A program made the translations under genes and the position numbers. From the NCBI RefSeq assembly GCF_001941825.1, contig NZ_CP019038.1, forward strand, positions 1,178,001 through 1,242,000: a stretch of 64,000 bases of DNA. Direction: 5' to 3'. This stretch comes from Massilia putida. GTDB lineage: Bacteria; Pseudomonadota; Gammaproteobacteria; Burkholderiales; Burkholderiaceae_D. Positions 55,947 through 64,000 of this stretch are shown here, one piece after another. The number at the start of each line of letters is the position of its first letter. The stretch's first letter is position 1. Under the pieces are notes generated by a model. That model saw nothing but the letters and a program-made list of their open reading frames with translations. It searched no databases and was not told the DNA's origin.

Positions 55947-57287
55947 TCAGAGCAGCCGCACCAGGTCGTTGAAGACGGCAAGCGCCATCAGCATGAACAG
56001 CAGGCCCACCCCGGCACGCTGCGCGATCTCGCCGATCCGCGCGGGCAAGGGTCGCCCGGTCAAAACTTCCAGCGAATAATACAGCAAATGGCCACCGTCC
56101 AGAACGGGAATTGGTAACAGATTCATTACGCCCAGGCTGATGGAGATGAACGCGATGAACTCCAGGAAGGGCTCCAGCCCCGAGCGGGCGGTCTGTCCGG
56201 CGACGTCGGCGATGGTGATCGGACCCGTCACGTTTTTCAGCGAGACCTCGCCCACGATCATCTTGGCGATCATCTTGACCGTCATCGCGCTCGTCTCCCA
56301 CGTGCGCTGCGCCCCCTTCGCCAGCGCATCGAGCGGGCCCGCCTTCACGGTCACCATCTCCGGCGCCTGCGCGATCATCAGTTTGACCAGCCCCTTGCCC
56401 GACTGCGGGTCGCGGTCCGGCGTGAGCGCGAGCATGAGCTGCTGGTCGCCCCGCTGCACCCCGACCTGCAGGGTCTTGCCGGCCGCGCCGCGCACCGCCT
56501 CGATGAAGGCGATGCCGTCCGTGATGGCTTTACCGTCGATGGACGTCACGAGGTCGCCCTGGCGCAGGCCCGCGCGCGCGGCGGCGCCGTCCGGCAGCAC
56601 CTTGTCGATGACGGGCCGCGGGCGCCACAGCTGCATGCCGAGCGCGCCCAGCACGTCGCCGTCGACGTCCAGGCTCGCCATGCGGTCGGCCGGCAGCACG
56701 GCGCGGTAAGTGGCCGTGCCCGTCCCGCGCAGGGTCAGTTCGGCCGCGCGCTTGTCGATGGCCGCGCGCACGATTTCCCAGCGCAGCTCCGTCCACGATT
56801 GCACGGGGCGGCCGTTGACGGCCGTGACGACGTCGCCGCCGCGCACGCCCGCCATGTACACGGCGGACGTCGGCGCCATGGCGCGCAGGCGCGTGCCCGG
56901 CTCCTCTTTCCCGTGCATGAACAGCGCGGCCATCACGAGGATGGCGAGGATGAAGTTGGCGATGGGGCCCGCCGCCACGATGGCGATGCGCTTCCATACG
57001 TTCTGGTGCGTGAATTCGCGCGGCAGGTCGCGGTCGTCGGTGGGCGCGGTCGACGGATCGCGCGCGTCGAGCATCTTGACGTAGCCGCCGATGGGCAGCG
57101 CGGAGATCGCCCATTCCGTCTGGTCGGGGCCGAAGCGGCGCGACCAGACGATGCGGCCCATGCCGATCGAGAAGCGCAGCACCTTCACGCCGCACAGGCG
57201 CGCGACGACGTAGTGGCCCAGCTCGTGGAAGATGATCAGGGGGCCCAGCGCCAGGATGAACGCCAGCAGGGTGTGGATCAGGTTCAT
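55947..57287 (-). CDS. rseP: Site-2 protease RseP
   Basis: A 446-residue intramembrane zinc metalloprotease that cuts RseA-type anti-sigma factors in the envelope stress response. The zinc motif HELGH is at residues 21-25 in the first helix, followed by the GxG-type membrane region. Two PDZ domains follow (APTSAVYMAGVRGGDVVTAV and GAAARAGLRQGDLVTSIDGK), and the second active-site motif MNLLPIPVLDGGHLL is near residue 400. It follows dxr and precedes bamA. Confidence 0.96.
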   Translation of the reverse strand: MNLIHTLLAFILALGPLIIFHELGHYVVARLCGVKVLRFSIGMGRIVWSRRFGPDQTEWAISALPIGGYVKMLDARDPSTAPTDDRDLPREFTHQNVWKRIAIVAAGPIANFILAILVMAALFMHGKEEPGTRLRAMAPTSAVYMAGVRGGDVVTAVNGRPVQSWTELRWEIVRAAIDKRAAELTLRGTGTATYRAVLPADRMASLDVDGDVLGALGMQLWRPRPVIDKVLPDGAAARAGLRQGDLVTSIDGKAITDGIAFIEAVRGAAGKTLQVGVQRGDQQLMLALTPDRDPQSGKGLVKLMIAQAPEMVTVKAGPLDALAKGAQRTWETSAMTVKMIAKMIVGEVSLKNVTGPITIADVAGQTARSGLEPFLEFIAFISISLGVMNLLPIPVLDGGHLLYYSLEVLTGRPLPARIGEIAQRAGVGLLFMLMALAVFNDLVRLL

Positions 57288-57315
57288 GACTTTCTCCCGT
57301 CAGGGCCCGCAGGAT

Positions 57316-58503
57316 TTATGCTGACAACGCATGCACGATGCGTCCGGCCGCGGCGCGGGCACGCGCGTCCTGGGCCATCACGGCCTCGATGCTGGAAGCC
57401 GCGCCGTGCGGGTTCTCGTCCATCACGCGGCGTACGACGCGGTCGATGGCGCGGAAGCCGATGCGGCGCTCCAGGAAGGCTTGGACCGCGACTTCGTTCG
57501 CCGCGTTCAGCAAGGCCGGCGCCGTACCGCCCGCGCGCAACGCGTCGAACGCGAGCGCGAGGCATGGGAAGCGGTCGAAGTCGGGCTTGTGGAAGGCCAG
57601 CGCGGCGAGCGTCGTCAGGTCGAGCTGGTCGACGCCGGACGCGATGCGTTCCGGGTAGGCGAGAGCGTGGGCGATGGGCGTGCGCATGTCCGGGTTGCCC
57701 AGCTGGGCCAGCACGGAGCCGTCGACGTACGACACCATCGAGTGGATCACGCTTTGCGGGTGGATGACGACGTCGATCCGGTCGGCCGGCGCGCCGAACA
57801 GCCAGTGGGCCTCGATCACTTCGAGCCCCTTGTTCATCATCGTGGCCGAGTCGACGGAGATCTTGCGGCCCATCGACCAGTTCGGATGCTTGCAGGCTTC
57901 CTCCGGCGTGACGTGTTCCAGCGTCTCGACGGCGCGCTGCAGGAACGGACCGCCCGATGCCGTCAGCAGGATCTTGGCCACGCCCGCCGCGTCCGGCGAA
58001 CGACCCGCATGACTCGTATAGTTGCCCGGCAGGGACTGGAAAATGGCGTTGTGCTCGGAGTCGATCGGCAGCAAGGTCGCCTTGTGTTCCTTGACGGCGT
58101 CCATGAACAGCTGGCCGGACATGACGAGCGCTTCCTTGTTCGCCAGCAGGATCTTCTTGCCCGCGCGCGCGGCCGCGAGCGTGGGCGCGAGGCCGGCGGC
58201 GCCGACGATGGCGGCCATCACCGTGTCGGTGTCGGGACTGGACGCGATCTCGCACAGCGCCGCCTCGCCATGCGCGACGTCGATCGCCAGGTCCGCCAGC
58301 AGCTCGCGCAGGCGCGCGGCAGCCTCCGGCGAGCCGACGACGGCGCGCTGCGGACGGAACGCGCGGCACTGCGCGGCGAGCGCGTCCACGCGTTCATGCG
58401 CGGACAGCGCGTAGACACGGTATTTGTCGGGATGACGCGCGAGCACGTCGAGGGTCGAGACGCCGATCGAACCGGTGGCGCCCAGAATAGTGATGCGTTG
58501 CAT
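57316..58503 (-). CDS. dxr: 1-deoxy-D-xylulose 5-phosphate reductoisomerase
   Basis: A 395-residue NADPH-dependent enzyme making MEP in isoprenoid synthesis. It shows the nucleotide fold [31 protein letters not shown], the metal-binding [16 protein letters not shown]-type [13 protein letters not shown], and [18 protein letters not shown] 58503 gives the family start MQRITILG; an upstream ATG at 58521 is less likely. It lies between cdsA and rseP. Confidence 0.97.
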   Translation of the reverse strand: MQRITILGATGSIGVSTLDVLARHPDKYRVYALSAHERVDALAAQCRAFRPQRAVVGSPEAAARLRELLADLAIDVAHGEAALCEIASSPDTDTVMAAIVGAAGLAPTLAAARAGKKILLANKEALVMSGQLFMDAVKEHKATLLPIDSEHNAIFQSLPGNYTSHAGRSPDAAGVAKILLTASGGPFLQRAVETLEHVTPEEACKHPNWSMGRKISVDSATMMNKGLEVIEAHWLFGAPADRIDVVIHPQSVIHSMVSYVDGSVLAQLGNPDMRTPIAHALAYPERIASGVDQLDLTTLAALAFHKPDFDRFPCLALAFDALRAGGTAPALLNAANEVAVQAFLERRIGFRAIDRVVRRVMDENPHGAASSIEAVMAQDARARAAAGRIVHALSA

Positions 58504-58632
58504 GTTGCGTTCCATTGTCAAGGTCGCTCCAACATGGGCCGGCGCCGGAGTTGATTTACGCCACGGCGATGAATCATTCTGGCACGGCGGGCGTAGCGAC
58601 GGCGCCCGCCCGCGTTGGAACGGCCTGGTGTC

Positions 58633-59460
58633 TTACAGCCGCGCGCCGATCAGGGCGGCGAGAGGCAGCACGGGGACCAGCGCGTCGATGCGGTCCAGCA
58701 CGCCGCCATGGCCGGGCAGCAGGTTGCTGCTGTCCTTCATGCCGGCGCGCCGCTTGAGCTGGGATTCGAACAGGTCGCCGACGATGCTGGCGGCCACCAT
58801 CAGCACGAGCACCACGACGAGCGCCGGCCAGCCGTAGTGATGCTGGACGCGCGCGGCGAAGGTGTTCGCAAAGGCGTCGCCGCCGAACTGGACCGAGAGG
58901 CCGCCCAGCACGAGCACGGCGATGCCGCCGCCGACCGCGCCTTCCCACGATTTGCCGGGCGAGATCGATGGCGCCAGCTTGTTCTTGCCGAACGCCTTGC
59001 CGGAGAAATAGGCGCCGATGTCGGCCACCCACACGATTGCGAGCACGGACAGCAGGAACAGCGGCGAATGCGAGTACAGGTCGACGATGGCGGCGAAGCA
59101 GCCGACCACGGCGAACGCATACACGAGGCTCAGCAGCGTATTCGCCGGCGTGCCCAGCGGCGGCAGGCCGATCTTCAGCGACGGCGCGAACCGGGCGATC
59201 CACAAGGCCACGCTGAGCGCGGCCCAGAACGACAGGTTCGTATGCCCCGTGAACACGGACATCGCGAAGACGGCCGCCCACACGATGGCGATCACGTGGG
59301 CATTGTGCGTGTGCGGATTGAACAGCCGGAAGCATTCCCAGATGGCGGCGCCGAAGAACACCGTCGCCACCACCGCGAATGCCGTGTAGTTGTTGAAGTA
59401 AAGGACCGGCAGCAACACTGCCAGCAGGACGACGGCGGTAATGACGCGGGTCTTGAGCAT
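58633..59460 (-). CDS. cdsA: Phosphatidate cytidylyltransferase
   Basis: A 275-residue integral membrane enzyme forming CDP-diacylglycerol from phosphatidate and CTP. It has about eight hydrophobic helices and the family signature near the C-terminus, ESQLKRRAGMKDSSNLLPGH followed by GGVLDRIDAL; GKAFGKNKLAPSISPGKSWE is also conserved. The start ATG 59460 overlaps the uppS stop (TGATG), so the two are coupled. Confidence 0.96.
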   Translation of the reverse strand: MLKTRVITAVVLLAVLLPVLYFNNYTAFAVVATVFFGAAIWECFRLFNPHTHNAHVIAIVWAAVFAMSVFTGHTNLSFWAALSVALWIARFAPSLKIGLPPLGTPANTLLSLVYAFAVVGCFAAIVDLYSHSPLFLLSVLAIVWVADIGAYFSGKAFGKNKLAPSISPGKSWEGAVGGGIAVLVLGGLSVQFGGDAFANTFAARVQHHYGWPALVVVLVLMVAASIVGDLFESQLKRRAGMKDSSNLLPGHGGVLDRIDALVPVLPLAALIGARL

Positions 59461-60218
59461 CAGTTTGTCTTGGCCTTGTTTGCGACCTGCTCGCCGGTGC
59501 GGCCGAAGCGCCGCTCCCGGCTCTGGTAGGACGCGATCGCCGTGTCGAGCGATTCGGGCGAAAAGTCCGGCCAGAAGGTGTCGGTGAAGTACAGCTCCGA
59601 ATACGCGAGCTGCCACAGGAGGAAGTTGGAGATGCGCTCCTCGCCGCCGGTGCGGATGAACAGGTCGGGCTCGGGCGCATAGGCCATCGCCAGGTGCGGG
59701 GCCAGCATCTCTTCGGTGAATTCCGTCACGCCCGGGTTGGCGGCGACCATCTTGCTTGTCGCCTGCATGATGTCCCAGCGGCCGCCGTAGTTGGCGCAGA
59801 TGGTGACGGTCAGGCGCGAATTGTTCGCGGTGCGGCGTTCGGCGTTGGCGATCATGTCCTGCAGCTTGGCGTCGAAGCGCGACAGGTCGCCCACGACTTT
59901 CAGGCGGATGTTATTCGCATGCATCTTCGCCACTTCGCGCTCGAGCGCGGAGACGAACAGGCCCATCAGGTAGGACACTTCATCGGCCGGGCGGCGCCAG
60001 TTTTCCGACGAAAACGCGAACAGCGTCAGGTATTCGACGCCACGCTCCACGCACGCTTCGACGATCTTGCGCACGGCGTCCACGCCCTTGACGTGGCCGG
60101 CCACGCGGGGCAGCAGGCGCTTGGTCGCCCAGCGGCCATTGCCATCCATGATGATGGCGACGTGGCGCGGCACCTTGGGCGCTTCCGGGACTGCGGTGGT
60201 CGAACTTTTGAAAATCAT
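59460..60218 (-). CDS. uppS: Undecaprenyl pyrophosphate synthase
   Basis: A 252-residue cis-prenyltransferase making the lipid carrier of peptidoglycan and O-antigen synthesis. It shows [16 protein letters not shown] (catalytic Asp), [25 protein letters not shown], and [23 protein letters not shown] 60218 ([12 protein letters not shown]) is chosen; the longer frame to 60266 has no support. The 271-base gap to frr (60219-60489) contains no recognised gene. Confidence 0.97.
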   Translation of the reverse strand: MIFKSSTTAVPEAPKVPRHVAIIMDGNGRWATKRLLPRVAGHVKGVDAVRKIVEACVERGVEYLTLFAFSSENWRRPADEVSYLMGLFVSALEREVAKMHANNIRLKVVGDLSRFDAKLQDMIANAERRTANNSRLTVTICANYGGRWDIMQATSKMVAANPGVTEFTEEMLAPHLAMAYAPEPDLFIRTGGEERISNFLLWQLAYSELYFTDTFWPDFSPESLDTAIASYQSRERRFGRTGEQVANKAKTN

Positions 60219-60489
60219 AAATCTGGCCAAATGGCGGTCAAACGGGCTGCAAAAGGAAAGCAACAAAAGGTGGAACGGACCGGTCAGGCCTTGCCTGCCG
60301 GTCCGACGTCCACAACGATACGCGGCACTTGCCAGTGCCGCAATACGGACACGTCGATAAACCTGCTGCGCGTTGCACTGTCGTCCTGCGATGCTCCGCT
60401 ACGGCGGACCGGCTGTACTGCTCGTACAGCTGCGCTTCTCGACCGACATTGCCGCCGCTCGCGACGGTTTCTCGAGGTGCCCTTGACGA

Positions 60490-61050
60490 TCACACCGTCA
60501 TGACTTCTTTTTCTTTTTCGGCGACCAGCTTGTCGATGTCGATGACGGCCTTGTCGGTCATCTTCTGGACATCGTCCTGGGCGCGGCGCTCGTCGTCTTC
60601 CGAGATCGCCTTGTCCTTGACCAGTTTCTTCAACTGCTCGTTGGCGTCACGGCGCACGTTGCGGACGGCGATCTTCGCGTCTTCCGCTTCCGACTTGCAC
60701 AGCTTGACCATTTCCTTGCGGCGCTCTTCGGTCAGGGCCGGGGTCGGCACGCGGACGAGATCGCCGAACGTCGACGGGTTCAGGCCCAGGTCGGATTCGC
60801 GGATCGCCTTTTCGATGACGTTCAGCATCTTCTTTTCGTAAGGCTGAACGCCGATGGTGCGGGCGTCGATGAGGGTCAGGTTGGCGACCATCGGCAGCGC
60901 GGTCGGCGAACCATAGTAATCGACCATCACGTGGTCCAGGATGCCGGTGTGGGCGCGGCCGGTGCGAACCTTGGCCAGATTGCTTCTCAGGGTTTCGATG
61001 GACTTGGCCATCTTATCCTGGGCACTTTTTTTAACGTCAGCTACGGACAT
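60490..61050 (-). CDS. frr: Ribosome recycling factor
   Basis: A 186-residue two-domain protein that splits post-termination ribosomes with EF-G. Marks are [20 protein letters not shown] at the N-terminus, [19 protein letters not shown], then [20 protein letters not shown] and the long helices to the end. It follows pyrH by 28 bases in the conserved pyrH-frr order. Confidence 0.97.
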   Translation of the reverse strand: MSVADVKKSAQDKMAKSIETLRSNLAKVRTGRAHTGILDHVMVDYYGSPTALPMVANLTLIDARTIGVQPYEKKMLNVIEKAIRESDLGLNPSTFGDLVRVPTPALTEERRKEMVKLCKSEAEDAKIAVRNVRRDANEQLKKLVKDKAISEDDERRAQDDVQKMTDKAVIDIDKLVAEKEKEVMTV

Positions 61051-61078
61051 GCTGCTCTCCTGTGTTTCTAATATTGAG

Positions 61079-61795
61079 TTAAACGTGTACGAGTGTACCC
61101 TCGTCTTCGCCCATGATCACGCGCTTGAGCGCACCCGGCTTGACGATCGAGAACACCTTGATCGGCAGCTTCTGGTCGCGGCACAGGGCGAACGCGGTGG
61201 CGTCCATCACCTGCAGGTGCTTGGCGATCGCTTCATCGAACGAAATCTGCTCGTAGCGGGTCGCGTGCGGATCCTTCTTAGGATCGGCAGTATATACGCC
61301 ATCGACCTTGGTTGCCTTCAACACAATTTCGGCCGAGATTTCCGAGCCCCGCAGCGCGGCGGCGGTGTCGGTGGTGAAGAAGGGGTTGCCGGTACCGGCT
61401 GCGAACACGACGACCTTGCCCTCTTCCAGGTATTGCAGCGCCTTCGGGCGCACGTACGGCTCGACCACCTGCTCGATGCCGATGGCCGACATCACGCGCG
61501 CGGTGATGCCCTGCTGGCGCATGGCGTCGGCCAGCGCCAGCGCATTCATCACGGTGGCCAGCATGCCCATATAGTCGGCCGTCGCGCGGTCCATGCCCTG
61601 CGCACCCGGCGCCACGCCGCGGAAGATGTTACCGCCGCCAATCACCACTGCCAGTTCCACACCCAGCTTCGACACCTCCGCGACGTCGGCAACCATGCGT
61701 TCGATGGTGGCGCGGTTGATGCCGAACGGATCGTCGCCCATCAGCGCTTCGCCAGACAGTTTGAGGAGGACTCGTTGATAGGCTGGTTTTGTCAT
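61079..61795 (-). CDS. pyrH: UMP kinase
   Basis: A 238-residue amino-acid-kinase-fold enzyme phosphorylating UMP. It has [20 protein letters not shown] (phosphate-binding Lys), [40 protein letters not shown], and [23 protein letters not shown] 61795 (MTKPAYQR) is preferred; an upstream ATG at 61816 is possible. It lies between tsf and frr. Confidence 0.97.
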   Translation of the reverse strand: MTKPAYQRVLLKLSGEALMGDDPFGINRATIERMVADVAEVSKLGVELAVVIGGGNIFRGVAPGAQGMDRATADYMGMLATVMNALALADAMRQQGITARVMSAIGIEQVVEPYVRPKALQYLEEGKVVVFAAGTGNPFFTTDTAAALRGSEISAEIVLKATKVDGVYTADPKKDPHATRYEQISFDEAIAKHLQVMDATAFALCRDQKLPIKVFSIVKPGALKRVIMGEDEGTLVHV

Positions 61796-61865
61796 GAATG
61801 GGGCTCCTGAGGTCATTGAATGTTTCTGTTTCGGTACTACGCCGGACGGGATCGCCGCCGGTTGT

Positions 61866-61888
61866 AAAAACGGGCCTTGCGGCCCGTT
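61866..61888 (-). terminator. Intrinsic terminator after tsf
   Basis: The minus-strand transcript forms AACGGGCC-GCAA-GGCCCGTT followed by a run of U (complement of AAAAA at 61866-61870), 7 bases past the tsf stop. It should end or reduce rpsB-tsf transcription before pyrH. Confidence 0.85.
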
Positions 61889-61895
61889 CTCTTTA

Positions 61896-62804
61896 TTACT
61901 GCTTGGCAGCAGCCATCTGGGCCGCCACTTCCGCTGCGAAGTCGTCGACTTTCTTCTCGATGCCTTCGCCGACCACGTACATCGTGAATGCTTTCACGGT
62001 GGTGTTGGTGGCCTTCAGCATCTGCTCGATGCTCTGCTTGTCGTTCTTCACGAACGCCTGGTTCAGCAGCGACACTTCCTTCAGATACTTCTGCACCGAA
62101 CCATCGATACGCTTGGCGACGATCTCGGCCGATTGCGGCTGCTTGCCTTCGGCGACGGCCTTGTCGGCGTCTTCCTGGGCTTTCAGCTGAGCGACCGAAC
62201 GCTCTTTCTCGATCAGCTCGGCCGGCACTTGCTCTGCCGACAGGGCGACCGGCTTCATCGCGGCGATGTGCATCGCGACGTCTTTACCGACTTGCTCGTC
62301 GGCGCCGTCGTAGTCGACGATCACGCCGATGCGGGTGCCGTGCAGGTACGACGCCAGCTTGCCGGTGGTTTCGAAGCGCTGGAAGCGGCGGACGGTCATA
62401 TTCTCGCCGATTTTGCCGATCAGTGCCGTACGCACGTCGTCGAACGTCTTGCCATCGACCGGCAGAGCGGCCAGCGCGGCGACGTCGGCCGGGTTGTTTT
62501 CGGCGACCAGCTTGGCGGCCAGGTTGCACATGGCCAGGAAGTCGTCGTTCTTGGCGACGAAGTCGGTTTCGCTGTTCACTTCGACCAGCGCGCCGACGTT
62601 GCCGGCGACGTAAGCGGCAACCACGCCTTCAGCGGTGATACGCGACGCCGCTTTCGAGGCCTTGCCGCCCAGCTTGACGCGCAGGATCTCTTCGGCACGT
62701 GCCATATCGCCTTCGGCTTCGTTCAGTGCCTTCTTGCATTCCATCATCGGTGCGTCGGTCTTGGCGCGCAGTTCGCCAACCATCGCTGCAGTAATCGCTG
62801 CCAT
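61896..62804 (-). CDS. tsf: Elongation factor Ts
   Basis: A 302-residue exchange factor that reloads EF-Tu with GTP. The N-terminal UBA-like part is [20 protein letters not shown], followed by the EF-Tu-contact motif [10 protein letters not shown] and [13 protein letters not shown], then the C-terminal dimerisation region with [23 protein letters not shown] 62804 is the usual start (MAAITAAMV). It is downstream of rpsB with a hairpin between. Confidence 0.97.
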   Translation of the reverse strand: MAAITAAMVGELRAKTDAPMMECKKALNEAEGDMARAEEILRVKLGGKASKAASRITAEGVVAAYVAGNVGALVEVNSETDFVAKNDDFLAMCNLAAKLVAENNPADVAALAALPVDGKTFDDVRTALIGKIGENMTVRRFQRFETTGKLASYLHGTRIGVIVDYDGADEQVGKDVAMHIAAMKPVALSAEQVPAELIEKERSVAQLKAQEDADKAVAEGKQPQSAEIVAKRIDGSVQKYLKEVSLLNQAFVKNDKQSIEQMLKATNTTVKAFTMYVVGEGIEKKVDDFAAEVAAQMAAAKQ

Positions 62805-62883
62805 GTCATTTCTCCTAAAGTCGGAGCAAGCCGTCGGTGCGACGTCTTGCAAGATTGTTGATCTGTCCTGGAATTGCTTGCAA

Positions 62884-62918
62884 AAAGGGGCGCTCGATCT
62901 TAGGCTCGGCGCCCCTTT
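62884..62918 (-). terminator. Terminator/attenuator between rpsB and tsf
   Basis: Ten-base arms AAAGGGGCGC (62884-62893) and GCGCCCCTTT (62909-62918) with a 15-base loop; on the minus strand the stem is followed by a U run. It fits the partial terminator often found between rpsB and tsf. Confidence 0.75.
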
Positions 62919-62948
62919 ACAGCTCAGCGGGCCGCGGCCCGCCGGGAA

Positions 62949-63695
62949 TTAAGCTTGCTCGGAAACTTCGACGAAGTCGTCAGCCGACTTGACCATCTCG
63001 GCGACTTCGTTGGTGGCGTTCGCACGGCCTTCCAGGATCGCATCGGCGACGCCGCGTGCGTACAGGGTGATGGCCTTCGACGAGTCGTCGTTACCCGGGA
63101 TGACGTGGGTCACGCCTTCGGGCGAGTGGTTGGTGTCGACCACGCCGATGACCGGGATGCCCAGCTTGCCGGCTTCGGTGACGGCGCCCTTGTGGTAGCC
63201 GACGTCCACGACGAAGATCGCGTCCGGCACGCCTTGCAGGTCCTTGATGCCGCCGATCGACTTCTGCAGCTTTTCCAGTTCGCGCGAGAACATCAGCGCT
63301 TCTTTCTTGCTCATCTTCTCGACTTCGCCCGACTCGATGGCGGCTTCCATGTCCTTCAGGCGCTTGATCGAGGTCTTGATGGTCTTGAAGTTGGTCAGCA
63401 TGCCGCCCAGCCAGCGCTGGTCGACGTACGGCACACCGGCGCGCTGTGCTTCGGCGGCGATGATGTCGCGGGCCTGGCGCTTCGTGCCCACCAGCAGGAT
63501 CGTGCCGCGGTTGGCGGCGATCTGCTTGATGGTCTTCATCGCATCCTGGTACATCGCCATGGTCTTTTCCAGGTTGATGATGTGGATCTTGTTGCGATGA
63601 CCGAAGATGAACGGCGCCATTTTCGGGTTCCAGAAACGGGTCTGGTGGCCGAAGTGAACACCGGCTTCCAGCATTTCGCGCATAGTGACAGACAT
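62949..63695 (-). CDS. rpsB: 30S ribosomal protein S2
   Basis: A 248-residue ribosomal protein: [56 protein letters not shown] and the [20 protein letters not shown] region are diagnostic. The start ATG 63695 has GGAG upstream. It heads the translation cluster and is divergent from map. The 266-base leader may contain S2 autoregulatory RNA; I saw no defined structure. Confidence 0.97.
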   Translation of the reverse strand: MSVTMREMLEAGVHFGHQTRFWNPKMAPFIFGHRNKIHIINLEKTMAMYQDAMKTIKQIAANRGTILLVGTKRQARDIIAAEAQRAGVPYVDQRWLGGMLTNFKTIKTSIKRLKDMEAAIESGEVEKMSKKEALMFSRELEKLQKSIGGIKDLQGVPDAIFVVDVGYHKGAVTEAGKLGIPVIGVVDTNHSPEGVTHVIPGNDDSSKAITLYARGVADAILEGRANATNEVAEMVKSADDFVEVSEQA

Positions 63696-63921
63696 TGTAA
63701 TTCTCCAGGGTTGGTTTCTTGAACAACGGCCAGTACACCCTTCCGGGCACCCTTGTCGGCCGCGTTCGCGATTTAAAAAAAGCTCGATTTCACAAGCTTG
63801 CCCGATACGAACACGAGCAACCCGAGATTCTAGCGGGATTCGACACGAATTTCAAGCTCGCTCGCGCATGCACCTCCCCGCCGGGGGGCCGCCCCGCGGC
63901 CCGACCGGCTGCCGGATCACA

Positions 63922-63927
63922 TATAAT
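63922..63927 (+). promoter_or_regulatory. -10 box of the map promoter
   Basis: A consensus TATAAT lies 34 bases before the map ATG. The -35 region at normal spacing is poor (GCCCGA). The call rests on the -10 box and its position. Confidence 0.45.
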
Positions 63928-63961
63928 GCCCGGTACAGAACATATTGCAGAACGGATCATT

Positions 63962-64000
63962 ATGGCCATCTCCATCAAGTCCCCGGAAGACATCGAAGGC
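63962..64000 (+). CDS. map: Methionine aminopeptidase, first 13 codons
   Basis: The window ends after MAISIKSPEDIEG, the N-terminus of type I methionine aminopeptidase, which removes initiator methionine. Its position divergent from rpsB is the common arrangement in proteobacteria and supports the call. No catalytic residue is within the window. Confidence 0.85.
   Translation, partial: MAISIKSPEDIEG

Overview
The window looks like a chromosome segment of a GC-rich betaproteobacterium, most likely Burkholderiales/Oxalobacteraceae close to Massilia or Telluria. The grounds are the gene order rpsB-tsf-pyrH-frr-uppS-cdsA-dxr-rseP-bamA-skp-lpxD-fabZ-lpxA-lpxB-rnhB, the neighbouring ppsA/ppsR and guaB/guaA pairs, and the codon and base composition. 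The genus is inferred from protein character only.

Region 1 (1-28574) is accessory DNA stacked against the 3' end of guaA. Three related junctions (about 701-722, 23734-23862 and 28445-28574) each carry a copy of the guaA terminal bases plus matching island-end sequence. I read this as two related elements integrated in tandem at guaA. The left element (about 0.7-23.9 kb) is an insertion-sequence graveyard: two inverted copies of one IS3-family element (901-2142 and 22478-23719), two other IS3-family elements, and IS256, IS110 and IS5 elements plus fragments. Its cargo is a DUF1800/DUF1501 pair, an epoxide-hydrolase-like gene with a divergent Rrf2 regulator and two operator palindromes, and a bacteriocin locus. 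That locus has a 59-residue double-glycine precursor, an ABC-2 exporter (ATPase plus permease), an HlyD-type adaptor and a C39-peptidase ABC exporter. The right element (about 23.9-28.6 kb) is small and carries a translationally coupled two-gene system: an HNH nuclease fused to an SMC/OLD-like ATPase, then a second, paralogous HNH protein. It resembles Septu (PtuA/PtuB) but has two nuclease domains. A DUF4268 remnant follows. I see no integrase in either element.

Region 2 (28563-40600) begins with the purine genes guaA and guaB. It continues with a DUF4124 lipoprotein-like or secreted protein, rnfH and a RatA-like gene, smpB, a repeat cluster, a frameshifted Bcr/CflA transporter, a signal peptidase and a deletion scar that truncates a PepSY gene and a TonB-receptor gene. 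After these come a stomatin/NfeD membrane pair, a cysteine-rich secreted protein and a TPR protein.

Region 3 (40648-47835) holds ppsA and its divergent regulator ppsR, a HxlR regulator facing an old-yellow-enzyme/SDR pair, and a response regulator whose EAL domain lacks a key catalytic glutamate.

Region 4 (47881-64000) is the conserved cell-envelope and translation cluster, almost all on the minus strand with many 1-4 base overlaps. It runs rpsB, tsf, pyrH and frr (translation and UMP kinase), uppS, cdsA and dxr (isoprenoid and phospholipid precursors), rseP, bamA and skp (outer-membrane assembly), lpxD, fabZ, lpxA and lpxB (lipid A), rnhB and an RNA methyltransferase. The first codons of map, divergent from rpsB, close the window.
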